DNA of 64,000 bases from Bimuria novae-zelandiae CBS 107.79. Lineage: Eukaryota > Ascomycota > Dothideomycetes > Pleosporales > Didymosphaeriaceae. The DNA is taken from contig ML976665.1 in NCBI GenBank assembly GCA_010015655.1, positions 1,104,319 to 1,168,318 of the forward strand, given 5' to 3'. Made by a program: the position numbers and the translations under genes. Below, piece after piece: positions 35,509 through 49,493 of this stretch. The notes under the pieces were generated by a model. The model was not told where the DNA came from and made no database searches. It was given only the letters and a program-made list of their open reading frames with translations. The stretch's first letter is position 1; every line of letters begins with the position of its first letter.

Positions 35509-38500
35509 CACCCCCTTATCCTGTACTTACTCTACGACGTAAGAATAAATCTCTTAAGTATCCTTCTCTATCTTACGAACCTTTGGACGAATATCTATAA
35601 ATTATAGTTACTATATAAATTTAATATACTTCTATTAAGAAACGATCTTTATTATACTATTAGTAGGCATCCAGTTTATAAACTTTTAGTATAACGTACT
35701 TGACGAGCGAGCCGCCAGTACAAGCGAGCCGCCACCCCACCAACCTTCTATCACCTTTACAGCGATCTAACTCAACAACGCGATATAATAATTATATATA
35801 ATTACTTTTATAGATTAAGTAGTATTTATAGTAGCTATAGCGCGTTAAAGCCTGCTAACTAGCACCTAATTACGCCCTACCTTAACGCGTTTTACTCTTT
35901 AGCTACTACTTATTATTTTTGTAAGTAATAATTTTTTTTTACTTTTACCCTTATTAAGGTGTTTTACTCTTATATCTGCTTCTTTTATCGCTTTTTACGT
36001 GCTATAACTACCCTATTTACCTATTTAAGCCTCGCAATCTAATCGTATATAAGTATACTTTTATAAGCTATTACCTTAGTGCCCTTTTTAAGCTAATTAA
36101 GCGCTATAATAAAAAAAGTAGGTAATAAGCTTTTATACTTTTAAATTTTATTATAAATTAATATTAATTAAGCTTTTAGCTCGCGCATGTTACTTAGTAT
36201 TTTAGTTTCTTAAAAAGTAACTTTTAGTAAAGGCGGCGTTAGCGTGCGAAGCTTTATATTAAGCTTTAATATTACTACCTCTAGATCGTGTAGGACTATG
36301 CTAGGGCCTCGAAAGCTTACGCAGATATCCTCCTCTATAATTAACTATATATTAGCTACGCAGAAGGCTAGCAGGAACTCTAGCTTTATAATATAGCTAA
36401 TATAGTCGCGTATTAGGCTCTTAATCTAGTGGCTATACGCCCGCTTTAATAGCAAGAAATCGCTAATATTAAGTAGCTATAAAAATATAATTTATATAGT
36501 AGTATATGAAGAGTAATAATATTATTTTCCTTATAAAGCTTTTAAAATTTAAGCAAGTTATAGCTTTTATAATTATTAAGTATTAATAGCTAGCGCGCGA
36601 CTACCTTATACTTTACTATATACTTAATAAAGTGCCTTAGCTACTCTACTCTAAGCTATTTAGTAGTCTAGTATTTTTACTAATAGTAAAAGTCTAGTCG
36701 CGTGGTATATTATTATCCTAGTACTAGGTAAAGAGGTAATACTAGTAGAGCGAGTTAATTAGCTTTAATTATTAGTTTTATAACTATATGTTAAAGTGTT
36801 AACTTCTAATTAATAGTTATACTAAATAACTAAAATACGTATCCTTAAGAGCTTTAGCGCGTTTTAATATTATTAGTAAAAGTAGTATTAAATGTCCTAA
36901 AGAAGATCAGATCGCGATAGTCCTATAGTATTATAAAGTACTTTTAAATATCTTCTTTATCTATAGCTTGTGACTGTAAGGCTTAATACATAATATTAAG
37001 AATATAATGCCACACCTTTTAAATAAATTTAACGTATACTTAACAAAAATTATTAAATATAAGGCGTGGATTATATAAGCGCAAGCTAGAATAGGTTAGG
37101 TATACTGTATTAGATAGGTATAATAGCCTATAAGCTCTTAGTAAGACTTTATTTAAGCTTTATTTAGTTCCTCTGGAGATTATTTTAGGTAGTTTACTAG
37201 TATAGGTACCTCTATAGGGCGGGTAACAGAAATAATATTATACTTAGTAGCAATCTTATTAATATAGGCGTCGTATACTAAGTGAATCATATATATATTA
37301 GTATCTTAAATAACGCGTATGTCTAAGAACTACTTAAGTTTTTTAAGGTATTTTAAGCTATAATACTTATTAAACTTCGTCCTAAACTTTTAGTGTAGAT
37401 GCCTATTTAATAGGTAGAAAACTATAATAATATCGTTAACGTAGATAAATATAATTAACTATCTATTAATATAGACGTATAGAAATCCTAGGATAGGCGT
37501 TAAGCCTATAGACTTTAGTATCCTTTTTAGGTCATTATACTATAGGAGTAGTAATTCCTTTAGACTATATAAGGCTTTTGGCACCTATAGTAGCTCTCTA
37601 TACTTCTTAAAACTATTAGGTATCTAAGTGTACAGCTTTTAATTAAGTATAGCGTTAAGAAACGCGTTTAGTACATTATACAAAAATAACACTAACCTAA
37701 ATTAATTAGCTATTATAATAAATACCTAAAATATTTAAATAGCTAGTGTAGCTGCGTAGGTGTGTTTAAATAGCTATTATAAGTTACCGCGAACGATAAG
37801 TCGTGTTCTAAATTAATAGAGGTAGCTATCCTTATTAAACTTATATATAAATGCTTATATTAGGGATAGCACCTTTGTATTAGTAGTCTTTACTATTTAT
37901 ATTATCTTAGCGAAGTAGCCTTTACCCCAGATCTTATAATACTTTTTTTTATATAGCCTATTAAAACTACTCTTTAAATTAATAATAATCTAGCTCTTAA
38001 TAGAATTATAAAGCTCTTAGCACCTAAGTGTAATATATTTTTATTATTAGCTTAGCCTTTAAGGTAGTTAAAAAAGCTTTAAGGTAGTTACTAATTAATG
38101 TTTTTTAAACGATAGCGTAAGAGCGCTATTTTTTTATTTTTTTTATTAAAAATTAGCGTTTCATCGTGTGCGTTATAGGCCATTAATAATATTTTTATAC
38201 TAAGATTAACTTTTTAACGTCTAAGAGCGTTATTTTAATATTAATCTGATATGTAGCTTTTAATCTAGGTATCTAAGAGCTCTTATTCATCTAATAGTTC
38301 TAATGCTAAGTATTCTAGAGTTAATAAGTTTTTACTAAATTATTCTAATTAACTTAGCTCTCTCTAGTTAATATCTTTACTCTTTATTTATAAATTAGAG
38401 AGTGTAGGTACGTCTTATGTTTATTATTAATATTATTATTAAGTTATTAGTAATGCTTTAATTATAGTATCGTTAGATTTAAGTTATTCTAGAAACACTG

Positions 38501-40033
38501 AAAGCTTAATAATTTTTTAATAAGTAATTCTTATACGTAGCCTTATGGTTCCTTATAAGACCTTATAATGTTAAATACTATATCTTAGGTGCGTATAGCC
38601 TAGCCCTTCGTAGGTAACTAGATCTTAAAAATGTTAGTAGAGTTATAGCCAACTAGATAACTAATTAACGCTCTTAATTTAAGCTTATCCGCACGCGTTA
38701 GTACTTAATTTAGTATATAGGCTTAATAGCTTATTAAACGCATATATTGAACTTTAAGTTTAAGCCCCTAAATATTCTTGTATGGTGTCTTCTATTATAA
38801 TACTTTTATAAGAGTCTAATTCAGTATATATACTATTATTTATATTAGCTTATTAGTTAGAGGCTTTAGTAGTCCTGCCTAAATTCTTATAGCTCTTACT
38901 TAGATAATAAGAATTAATCTTACTTATTTTACTAATTTATTCTACTTCTTTATATACTCCGCTCATTGTTTATATTAAATGCCAAGGGCCTTGAAAATGT
39001 CCTTAAGTATATTTAGTACTATACTAAATCCTTAATTATTATTAGTCTTAATAGCTATTACGTTTTAAGTAAAAACGCACTGTATTTTACGTATATTCTA
39101 AATAATTTATTTCTTTAAAAAAGGCTTTAATTAATTTAGGAAAGTAGAAACTTTATGCTACTTTAAGTATTAATTAAGTAGGTAATTAGGCTATTAATTA
39201 TTATTTAAGTAGGCTTCTCCTTAGAGTAATAATTAAATTATATTAATTATAATTTCATTAAAAAGACTTACTTACTTAATTCTTTTGTTATCTCTAAGAT
39301 ATCTATTTTATTAATTTTAACTCTATATAAATTACAGAGAAGTTGTTAGTGTCGCCTTTAATAATAATTCTATTAATATTTACTATTAGGTATTCTATAG
39401 CCTTCTTACTTAGACGGCCCTATATCTAATAAGCTATTCTTGCATTAATAATCTGGTCGGGATGCGAAGCCTTTAAAGGCCTATAGGTAGTTCTAAAAGA
39501 TAATAAAGGCGTAGGCTTTAGACGGCAGGATGTATTAGTATCTACTCGCTAATAACCTTTATTATATTCTTAATATAGAAGTATTATCTTTAAATTACTT
39601 TTATATAGTTGTTCATACCCTAAATTAAAATATATATTAATCTTGCGGTAACGCGCTGGGCTAATAAAACCAATAATAAATCCTTAAATATAGGTAATAT
39701 AAGTAAGTTTTAACGACTTAATTCTTATTAGTATTTTTACTTTAAGCTTTATACTTCTTTAAGTAATAATTTAAACGCGGCTTATACTAGCACTTATAAA
39801 ATTAGTATTATTAGCATTATACTCCCTTATCTATCATATCTAGTTTTTGCTATTACTAACGTAGGTATTAGATTTAAGATTAAGTATCCATTAATTACTT
39901 AGTTTATGAATATATTTTTTATACGAACTACTATATATAGCCTGTCCTTTAGCTTTATGCTATTATCCATGATTAACTAAGCTAAGTCCTTATTAGTATC
40001 CTTATATAGAACGTAAAGCTCTTCCTTATTATC

Positions 40034-40038
40034 CTAAG
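40034..40038. repeat. Left target-site duplication of Gypsy 3 (CTAAG)
   Basis: Partner at 46949-46953. Confidence 0.88.
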
Positions 40039-40464
40039 TGTTACGAACCAGAACAGGATGATGGGGGGATAGGCGCTTATGAGGACAGGCGACCGAGGAA
40101 CGGGTTAACAAGTGCGCTAAGGAGCTAACCTTAAGGTTACGTAACTACTTAGTTAATTAGTAGTACTAAGCAACGAAGCAAGGCACGTAACTACTTAATT
40201 AATTAGTAGTACTAAGTAACTAAGCACGCGGATATATATATAGGATAGTTTTCTTTATTATACTTTTTATAATTAACTTATATATCTTCTGTGCGAGTAC
40301 GTTCTCCTATATAGACTAATAGTTATCTTACTTTATTATAAAATTAGATTATCTAGCCTCGCGCTAAGTATCGCATTAACTTATACTACTAAATAATCTA
40401 TAAAGCACTATAATACCTTATCGCCCTAACCTAAATTAGAATAAGGTGTAAGAGCCTTATAACA
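40039..40464 (+). repeat. 5' LTR of Gypsy 3
   Basis: 426 bp, TGTTACGAAC...CTTATAACA. The outer start is much less mutated than the matching part of the 3' LTR; the inner end is more mutated. Confidence 0.93.
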
Positions 40465-43400
40465 CTTTAACTACCCTATAGTATAATAGCAGGACCTAGT
40501 TCGACCACCGCAGCTCTAGCACCTAAGGAAAAGACCCTAGGAAAGATAGTTATTAAACAAGCGGCTTAAATAGCCTAGTTACAGGAAATTATTAACTAGA
40601 TAAGCGGGAAGATAAGCTAATAGGAAAATGCAAAATATTAACTAAAGGTCCTAAAGCCTAAACCCTACTCTAGAAAGGGCTACCTAGGAAAGTTCCTAAC
40701 CTAAATAGAACTGTTTATTTAATATAACCTAGGAAAGTTTAACACGGAATAAGATAAGATCCTAGTTACTTATATAAATATGTAAGATAAGGTAGCTGCA
40801 TAGGCTAGACTAATAATTAATAACTTCCTTAAGAATAGTAAAGTAGAGGATTATAATTTAGACGCTACTAAAGACGCTTTTAAGAACTAGGAGTCCTTTC
40901 GTAAGGCTATAAAAGAAATATTTAGCACTATTAATAAGGGATATTAAGCCAAAATACGCCTCTAGCGTCTACGTTAGGAGAAATTAGTAGTACTTTATAT
41001 GCTAGAGTTTAAATAGATTATAGTAAAACTTAATAGATAGGGGGAAGCCCTACTTATAATTACCTACTATAATAGACTAAAAGAATTAATGAAAGATAAA
41101 TTAGTCTACTAAGGAAAAGCAGACGACCTAGAAGAACTTATTAATAATATAATTAAAGTAGATAATCGCCTGTATAAACGCAAGTTAGAAAAACAGTATA
41201 GTACTAGGCTACTTACTAGAAAAGAGAATTAATTTAGGCCCGCAGGAAGAAACCAGGACGGAGACGTTATTATAACTAATAAAGCCTAATAGTACAAAAA
41301 AACGGCAAGGGAAAACAGCTATATAGACTAAAGAAAAGTTATTAGGGTAAGAATAGTATCTTGCAGGAAGAGCGAAAACGGAGGTTTAAAAATAAAGCCT
41401 ACCTCTAATATAGTAAATAAGGCCACTTCGCTAAAGACTACAACGGTTAGGAGACTAGGGTTAATATAACTAACCTCTTACGAGTAGCTATAGCCACCCT
41501 TATATCAGCAGAAGCCGACGAAGTGGATCTTACGTAGGAGATCCTGGAGCTAATAGAAGAGGAAGAGGAACAAAAGACCTTTCCTAAGTACTAGATCTTC
41601 TAAAAACTAGCTAATAACACCTGCTGGATGTGCAGCAGTACGCTACATTAATCGTCTTAGTGTAAGGCAAAAGTAATCGTCTAGGGGGCACACGCATGGG
41701 ACGCCTACTGGCTAGCGGAGAAGTTACAGGGACGCCCAAAGCAATACCTATGCCAGATCACGATACAGGAACGATATAAATACGCTAAGTGGTGGTAATG
41801 CACGCGTAAAGGATACTAATAATACTCTAAAGCTAAAGTTAAGGCCTTTTATTTTTTAAGAGGTTTAGAGTACTATAGGCTAAAGCAGAGCTAGTGCAGC
41901 GTGCCTAATAACTACTATAAATACTTTTTAGCCTATTAGGCTAAGTACTATAAGTAGAATAGCTAGCACTAATATTTTAATATTACCTACGAGATATATA
42001 GGTAATAAAAGTTTAAGACAGGTTAGTTTCCTTAGGGCTTAGACCCCCGCGACACTAGCACGATAATAAGAAATATATAGCTAGGAAAAGACGCGGACTA
42101 CCTATTAATTAAATAAAAATAATATAACCTATAGTACTTTACACACCTAAGCCTGCAGGAAGAGGCAGCCTCCTTAAATAACTATTTAGGGCATAATGTA
42201 TTAGCCTAGAATAAATGCCTTACTCCAAATTACCCGTAACATAGGAATTAAGGAGTATACAAATCTAATAAGATTAGAGAGACTTACGCCTTGTATTAAT
42301 AGCAATATAAGTAGCACTAAATTAAGAAAGTCTCGAAGCTAGCACGACTTAAAGATTAGATCTAAAAAGTAGAGGCCTTATAGGGTGTCTAAAACGAGTC
42401 TAAAGACTTAAAAAACTAAATTATTACTAGGCAACGAGCCACACTAGTAATAGTGCAATTATTATAGCTTACTATGTAGACACTCGCCAAGTCAAGAAAC
42501 GCTTAATTAAAGATATTATAGTGTATAGACATCGTGTTATAGCACTAATTAACCTAAGGGCAGACGCGTGTCTAATCGCCCCGCAAGTAGTTAAGAAATA
42601 TAATATGCTATATTATAATAAGAGAATACTACTATAGATAGGACTTGCAGACAGGACCTAATTATAAGGATATAGTAATAGTTAGCTGCGCCTCGAGACG
42701 GCGCTAGTATAAGTTAATATTAAAGGCCTAGAAAGCTAACATATTTTCACTATTATAAAGATAGGAGACATTAAAGCTATTATAAGATATAAATAGCTAG
42801 AGCAACATAATTTATAAATAGACTAGATTAAATAAACGATTCTTCCCCGAAGTCTACTAGCGACGGCTTAGGAGAGCCCTAGTAAAAGGGAAACTCCCTA
42901 AAAACCTTAGGCAAGGAAGAAGAGCCAACTATCTAGGATATAAGAAATATTAGTATATAAAATAGATAGGATCTTAAAGTAATACCTAGGGCGGGTGCAC
43001 TGCATATAGGTCTAAGAGACTAAAATAGTCTTAAATAACCCTAGTCTACTAGAAGAATATAAGGAATTTATAGACCTATTCGAGGAACACAACGAGACTG
43101 TCCTACCTAAATATAGGGAGTAGGATTATAAGATACCACTAGTAAAAGGAGCTAAGCTACGGCTAGAACGCCTAAAGCCCCTTACCTATAAATAAGAAAA
43201 AGAGTTAAAAGAGCTAATATAGAAGAATCTACGCTTAGGGAAATAGCAGCCTAGTTAGAGCCCTGCGGCCTTCCCTATACTCTTTGTTTGTAAGAAGGAC
43301 GGCAGGTTGCGACTCTATATAGATTATAGATAGCTAAATGCTATAACTGTTAAAAACTACTATTTATTACCTTTGATAACGGAGCTTATAGATCGACTCC

Positions 43401-46400
43401 GGGGAGCTAAGTGGTTTACGAAATTTAACGTTTAAGATAGATTCTATAGAATTTAAATAGCGAAAGGTTATAAGTAGAAAATAGCTTTTTACACGCGATA
43501 TAGCCTCTTTAAGTATATAGTTATGCTAATAGGGCTAACTAACGCACTAGTAACCTTTTAAGAACTAATAAATTAAGTATTATATAAATACTTAGACGTA
43601 TTCTGCACGGCATACCTCGATGACATATTAATATACTTAAATAAAACACTAGAATAATATAAGGAACATGTTCACAAGGTGTTGCAGAAACTACAAGAGC
43701 ATAAATTGCTCCTACACCCTAAGAAATATAAATTCCATGTCATAAAAAAGGAATATCTGGGATTCGTAATATCCCGGGAAGGTGTTAAAATGGATCTAAA
43801 GAAAATCGCGATAATAGAAGAATAGCTACTACTAGAATTAGTAAAGGATATCTAATCCTTTTTAGGCTTTACTAACTTCTATCGCAAATTTATTAGGAAC
43901 TACTTAAAAGTTACCACTCTACTAATAGAATTTATAAAGACAGGAAAATAGTAACCTTTGCAGGAGGTAAAGAAGCAAGCTTTTAAATAACTAAAGCGCC
44001 TATTCCTAACGGCACCCCTACTATAGATATACGACCTAGAGCGGCAACATTACATCTACATAGACGTATTAGATTATACGTTAGGGGCCGTACTACTATA
44101 AAAATATAATAACTAGAAGTAGAGACCAGTCTTCTATTACGCAAGAAAGCTCTTAGGAGTAGAGCTTAACCACGAAATCTATAATAAGGAATTACTAGCT
44201 ATTATTAACTACTTTAAATAATAGGAAGCATAGCTTAAGGGAGCTAAGTATTAAATAAAGGTATTTTTTAATTACCTTAATCTAACCCGCTTCACGACGA
44301 CTAAGAAGCTTAATTAGTAATAGGCTAAATAGCCTAAATAGATAGCGGAATTTAACTTTCGCATTACGCATTTACTAAGAAGCGTAAACGCTGCGGCAGA
44401 TGCACTTAGCAGACAATTAGACCTAGTAAAAGAAGGCGACGGTGGTAACTATATTATAATCTTAACATACGCGAAGGATAGAACCCTTTGCTATAATAAG
44501 ATATAACTTACGCCAGCACTAGAAGTGCGACGCGTAGACTTAATCTATTATAAACTAGCTATAGATAGGATACAGGATTACGGAAGGCTTATAAACAAGG
44601 ATTGCTAAGCGTATAATCTCTACTAAGCTATAAAATTAACGGCACAGGACTATTAAAACTGTATTTAGATTAGTAAGTAGATAGCTCCGCTGCTAATTAA
44701 AAAATTACACAAAGATAAAGATTAGGGATACCTAGGGATTACTAAAACGACGCGTTAAATTATAAATAAATATACTATCCCTAGGCTACGCCAGGCGGTA
44801 TAGAAGATTCTAGATAACTGTTTGGCCTATTATAAGAACAACCCTAAGAGACATAAGCCCTATAGCCTCTTATAGCTACTAAAGCCGCCCCTAAGACCAT
44901 AGTTAAGCGTAACTATAGACTTTATTATAAAGTTATTAGTATTACTAGCACTAGGGAATAAGGATCCCTACAACTTAATTTTAGTTATAATTTACTAACT
45001 TACTAAGGAGTTAAGGTTTATACTAATTAAAGAAGCTATGTTAGTAAAAGAACTAGCCTATGTAGTAGAATAAGAACTAATATGACAGATTAGACAACCT
45101 AACAAGTTTATTACAGACAGGGCTAAGATATTCACATTATTATACTAGACTACGTTTATAGCTAAATTAGGGATTAAGCATAAGCTTACAACAAGCTTCT
45201 ACCCTAAGATAGATAGCTAAACTAAGTAAACAAACTAAACGTTAAAATAGTATCTCTAGATGTATATAAATAAGCTTTAAGATAATTAGGTTAAGCTATT
45301 ACTAATAGCTTAGCTGGTATACAATAGCACAAGATCGGCAACTACAGGATACTCGCCATATTACGCCAACCATGGATGTGAGCCAACGACTCACCGGGAT
45401 CTATTAGACATCCAGAGCATTGCGAAAGACGTAGCTAACAAAGCTAAACTTATATAAAATCTATATAAAATACTGCACAAGAACATCGCGCGGTGTACTA
45501 AATAAATAGCGCGATAGGCAAATAAGAAAAGGATTATAAGACTAACTTTTAAGGAGGGGGATAGAGTCCTCCTTTCGCGAAAAAATCTTAAGATAATAAG
45601 GCTAAGCAAAAAACTAGATAACCTTTAAAAAGGACTATTTAAAATTTAAGAGGTTAAAGGACTAGTTAATTTTAAACTATAGTTACTTATAAATACACGG
45701 ATCTACCCAGTCTTCTATAAGTTATTATTAGAACTAGCACTACTAAACGCCAAACTAAAAATATAACTTAAACTTAAGGACAAGAAGTACGAGGTTAAAG
45801 CAATTAGAAATATATAAAAGATCGGGCGTTAGTACAAGTACCTGGTGAAGTGGGAAGGATGGCCGGAAAGCCACAACACGTAGGAACTAGCGAGGAACCT
45901 TACCAACTGCGAAGAGGCCTTGGAGAAGTTCCACAAAGGGCATCCCGAGGCCCCACGTCCGAGGCGGACCTAGGACGACAAAGGCGCCGGGTTGTCCCAG
46001 AAATCGAGGGGAAGTTCTTCCGCAGCCAACCAGACACGAGGAGTCAGCTCGACCAGGCCATTTGGCTAAGCAGGCTGAGGAGGATCCTCCTCTAGTTCCT
46101 CTAAAGCAGCGCTCTTAATAGCAATTACCTCTTTAGCACGCTTCGCGTTTAAAGCTAATTATTTAGCTAAATACTTTTTTTTTACACGCGCTACGCGTAT
46201 TGCTTTAAATACTATATCTTACTTTTTTTACGCCTCTAGAATTTACGCATCTAATTTTTACTTTTTAGTAATTAAATAAAAAAACTTATTATAAATAATA
46301 GTTACGTTGCACTTTGCGCCCTTCTTTAAGCACTTCCTATATTTCTCTAAATAAATTAACACCTTATAGACTCGCGAATAGGTCTTATAATTAAAACACT

Positions 46401-46522
46401 TTAATACTATAATGCTTCTATACGCCTTAATAGCGGAGACAAGTTCGCGATAATAATAAGTACTAGTTATTTAGTTAGCAGGCATAGTTCTTCGCGGACA
46501 AAGACTAGGAAGGGAGGGATAG

Positions 46523-46948
46523 TATTATAAACTAGAATAGGATAATAGGGGGATAGACGCTTATAAGGATAAGTAACTAAGGAACGGGTTAATAAGTGCG
46601 CTAAGGAGCTAACCTTAAGATTACGTAACTATTTAGTTAATTAGTAGTACTAAGTAACAAAGCAAGGCACGTAACTACTTAATTAATTAGTAGTACTAAG
46701 TAACTAAGCACGCGGATATATATATAGGATAGTGTTTTTTATTATACTCCTTATAGTTAACTTATATATCTTCTATGCGAGTACGTTTTCCTATATAAAC
46801 TAATAGTTATCTTACTTTATTATAAGATTAAATTATCTAGCCTCGCGCTAAGTGTCGCATTAACTTATACTACTAAATAATTTGTAAAGCACCACGATAT
46901 CTTACCGCCCTAACCCGGATTGGAACAAGGTGTGAGAGCCTCATAACA
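46523..46948 (+). repeat. 3' LTR of Gypsy 3
   Basis: 426 bp, TATTATAAAC...CTCATAACA, same length as the 5' copy. The last 60 bases keep normal GC while the start is RIP-mutated. Confidence 0.93.
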
Positions 46949-46953
46949 CTAAG
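46949..46953. repeat. Right target-site duplication of Gypsy 3 (CTAAG)
   Basis: Exact partner of 40034-40038. Confidence 0.88.
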
Positions 46954-47912
46954 ACATAAATAGTACTATATTCGCCGTAGGTCTAGTAAGAGAGCTACTA
47001 TTATTTATAATAATATTCTTATTCTAGTACTTTACGCGCTACCTGTTAAGTGCCTTATTAATTTTTTTAAGTTATAGTTAGTAGTAAAAGCAGTATTTAG
47101 CTTCTTCTAGCTAATAGTATTAGTATAGTTTTGTAGTTATCTTAGATGTTTAGCGTTCATTAACTAGCATTTAGTCTAGTAATATTTTAGGCTATATAAG
47201 TATTAAGGCTTATCTTTATTACTATTTTTTTAATACTAAGGCTTAGCAGCGTCTAGTTCTATAGCTATAAAGCTAAGTGTTATTAATATTAGTTAAATAC
47301 GCTTAAGGTAGGTCGTGAATTTACTAATATAGTTATTTATTAATAGAATAATAATACTAGTATATTTTAGGATAATTAAGGCTTGCAGGCCTAATATGCT
47401 ATATTTAAAATTAATTATCTTATAGGTAATAAGGAAATCTTCTTATATCCTAGATCTAGATATATTAGGTATACTTATAGTAATATACATGTTAGTAATC
47501 TCCACCTAAGATTATAGCTACTCTTTAACCTTCTTGCCACGTGGTGGCGTCTATAGGTTCTTATATTATATAATAATGTCTTATTAATATATTATGTTAG
47601 ACAGTGCGAGGTACTTTTTAAGCATTATTAATTATTCATATAAAGTATAAAGTATTTTTATTTATATTTAGGTAAAGGTGTCTTGTAGTAATTATTTTAC
47701 TAATTTTTAAATTAAATTTTACTAAAGTTTTTTTAACGCTTAAACTTAGGGTTTTTACGATTTTATTACTTATATTCCTATTAGTATAGCTTTTACTAAG
47801 TAAGAATAAGGTAAGCTATTAATATAGCTTCCTTATTATAATCTATAAGTTGCGGTTTACTTAGTGCTATTAACGTAGGTAGATCTACTACTATTATAGT
47901 AAAATTTATATA

Positions 47913-49243
47913 TAGTCATGGGACTAAAGTTTAGTTTACTAAGACCACAACAAAATGCCGCGCGTATCAACACTAAATACTTAACTACTTATAACTTAGC
48001 TAATATAAGAGCTTTTAGTATAGAAATAAGTAGAAATTATTACTAAAAAGGAGAGCTTTTAATTAAGGCGCGCTAATCTATTATATCTAAATTAAAAGCT
48101 AGGGTGTTATTAGCAGAGCTTGAGAAAGAGTTTTCCTACACATTAAAATGTATACGCGACACCCTTAAGAGATACTAGTAAACTAGTAGTAACGCCTCTC
48201 GCGCCCGATTAGGCAGGCCCTCTATACTTACGCGCAGGGAGGAGCGCGCCCTCTGGCGGCAGGCCCGGAAAAATGCCAAAATACAGTACAGGGAGCTTAT
48301 CAAGGAGACCTCGTTAAATAAGGCTATTTGCGACAAGACTGCCTACAGGGCGTTAAAAAGAGAGGGTATTATAAACTTTAGGCTAAAAAGACGCCTAAAA
48401 ATTAATAAATTAATAGTATATAAGCGTCTATAGTAGGCGTACGCATATAAAAACTTTAATTAGTAATATACCTTATTTAGATTCTTAAATAAGTATTTAG
48501 TTAAGAAGGTAAAAGGGTAAAATACTAAATAGATAATTTACTATTTATAAGAGAAGTAAAAACTTAATATAATTATTAAGGCCTATATAGGTTACTTACC
48601 CGTATAAATAGTATAGGTAAGTATATAGATTAATTTAAGAAGGCGTACTTAAAGATTACCCTTAATTATTATAAAAAGGGACTTTAACGTACTAAAAGGA
48701 GGATACTTAGCCTTAAGCTATATTAAAACTCTTAAGGAGGGCTTCCTTTTTTAATATTAACCTAAAAAGCGCTTTATACAGGATAACGCGTATATATATA
48801 TATAATAAAAAGGGCTACTAATTTCTTTATAGCTTATAGAATCTAGACTATTAATTTTCTAGCCTACTTATTAGACCTTAACCTTATTAAGCACATTTAG
48901 TAGGCCCTTAAAAGGCAACTATAAAAGGACTACCCTTATTTAATAGGTAAGAACACTTTTAAAAAGGAGTAAAATAAGTTTTATAAGACTTTTAAAAAGA
49001 GCTAGCTTAAAATCCCTATAAGCCTAATTTATAAACTTATTTTAAGTATACTACGTAAAATTTAGGTTGTATAATTAGCGCAAGGTTATTAAATAAAATA
49101 TTAAAATTAATTTACCCTATTTAATACTAAAAAAGCTATATTTACTATATAAATTAATATATAGGGGATTAGTTAAGGGGTGCGGGTCACCTTCTTAATC
49201 AGGCTTTAGCCCTTAGCGAAACCAAACTTTAGTCCTAGTACTG
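47913..49243 (+). mobile_element. Tc1/mariner DNA transposon, RIP-degraded
   Basis: A 1331-bp element with TA at both sides (47911-47912, 49244-49245) and inverted ends sharing GGACTAAAGTTTRGTTT. The plus strand encodes a helix-turn-helix DNA-binding region at about 48190-48340 (REERALWRQARKNAKIQYRE) with near-normal codons. The DDE tail remnant LLDLNLIKHIQQALKR lies at about 48870-48925, corresponding to the Tc1 PDLNPIEHxW box. Between these the sequence is TA-rich with stops. It is nested in the gag side of the Copia. Confidence 0.88.
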
Positions 49244-49493
49244 TACTACTAAAGGTTATTCTTCTAGGCAGTATTTTTTTTTAAATAAATAGTTATTTAT
49301 ACTAATTATTAGCTTAATTAAGGATAATAGTTACTTATATAACTATATGATCTAACTTAGTAGTTTTTATATAAGGTATTAGTACCTTTATATAAGTTAT
49401 AAGTGCTAATTAATTATTATAAGCGTATAAGCTTTAGTCGTGTAATCTTCTTTATAATCTGTCGTAAGTTTAGTTGTAATCTAGGCTTATAAC

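Larger units (their letters stand above)
40039..46948 (+). mobile_element. Chromodomain Gypsy (chromovirus) LTR retrotransposon 3, RIP-degraded
   Basis: A 6910-bp element with 426-bp LTRs (40039-40464, 46523-46948) and CTAAG duplications, inserted in the Copia. Domains on the plus strand with stops read as Gln are: gag about 40620-41300; CCHC knuckle about 41395-41440, with two Cys changed to Tyr (YLQYSKQGHFAKDY); an extra Cys/His-containing region about 41580-42240; protease region about 42500-42750; and RT about 43080-43640 (YLDDILIY at 43613). RNase H follows at about 44030-44400, integrase at about 44690-45430, and a chromodomain with near-intact coding at about 45835-45945 (YLVKWEGWPESHN). 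A purine tract AGGAAGGGAGGGATAG precedes the 3' LTR. Chromodomains steer integration to marked chromatin, fitting its position inside another repeat. Confidence 0.95.
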
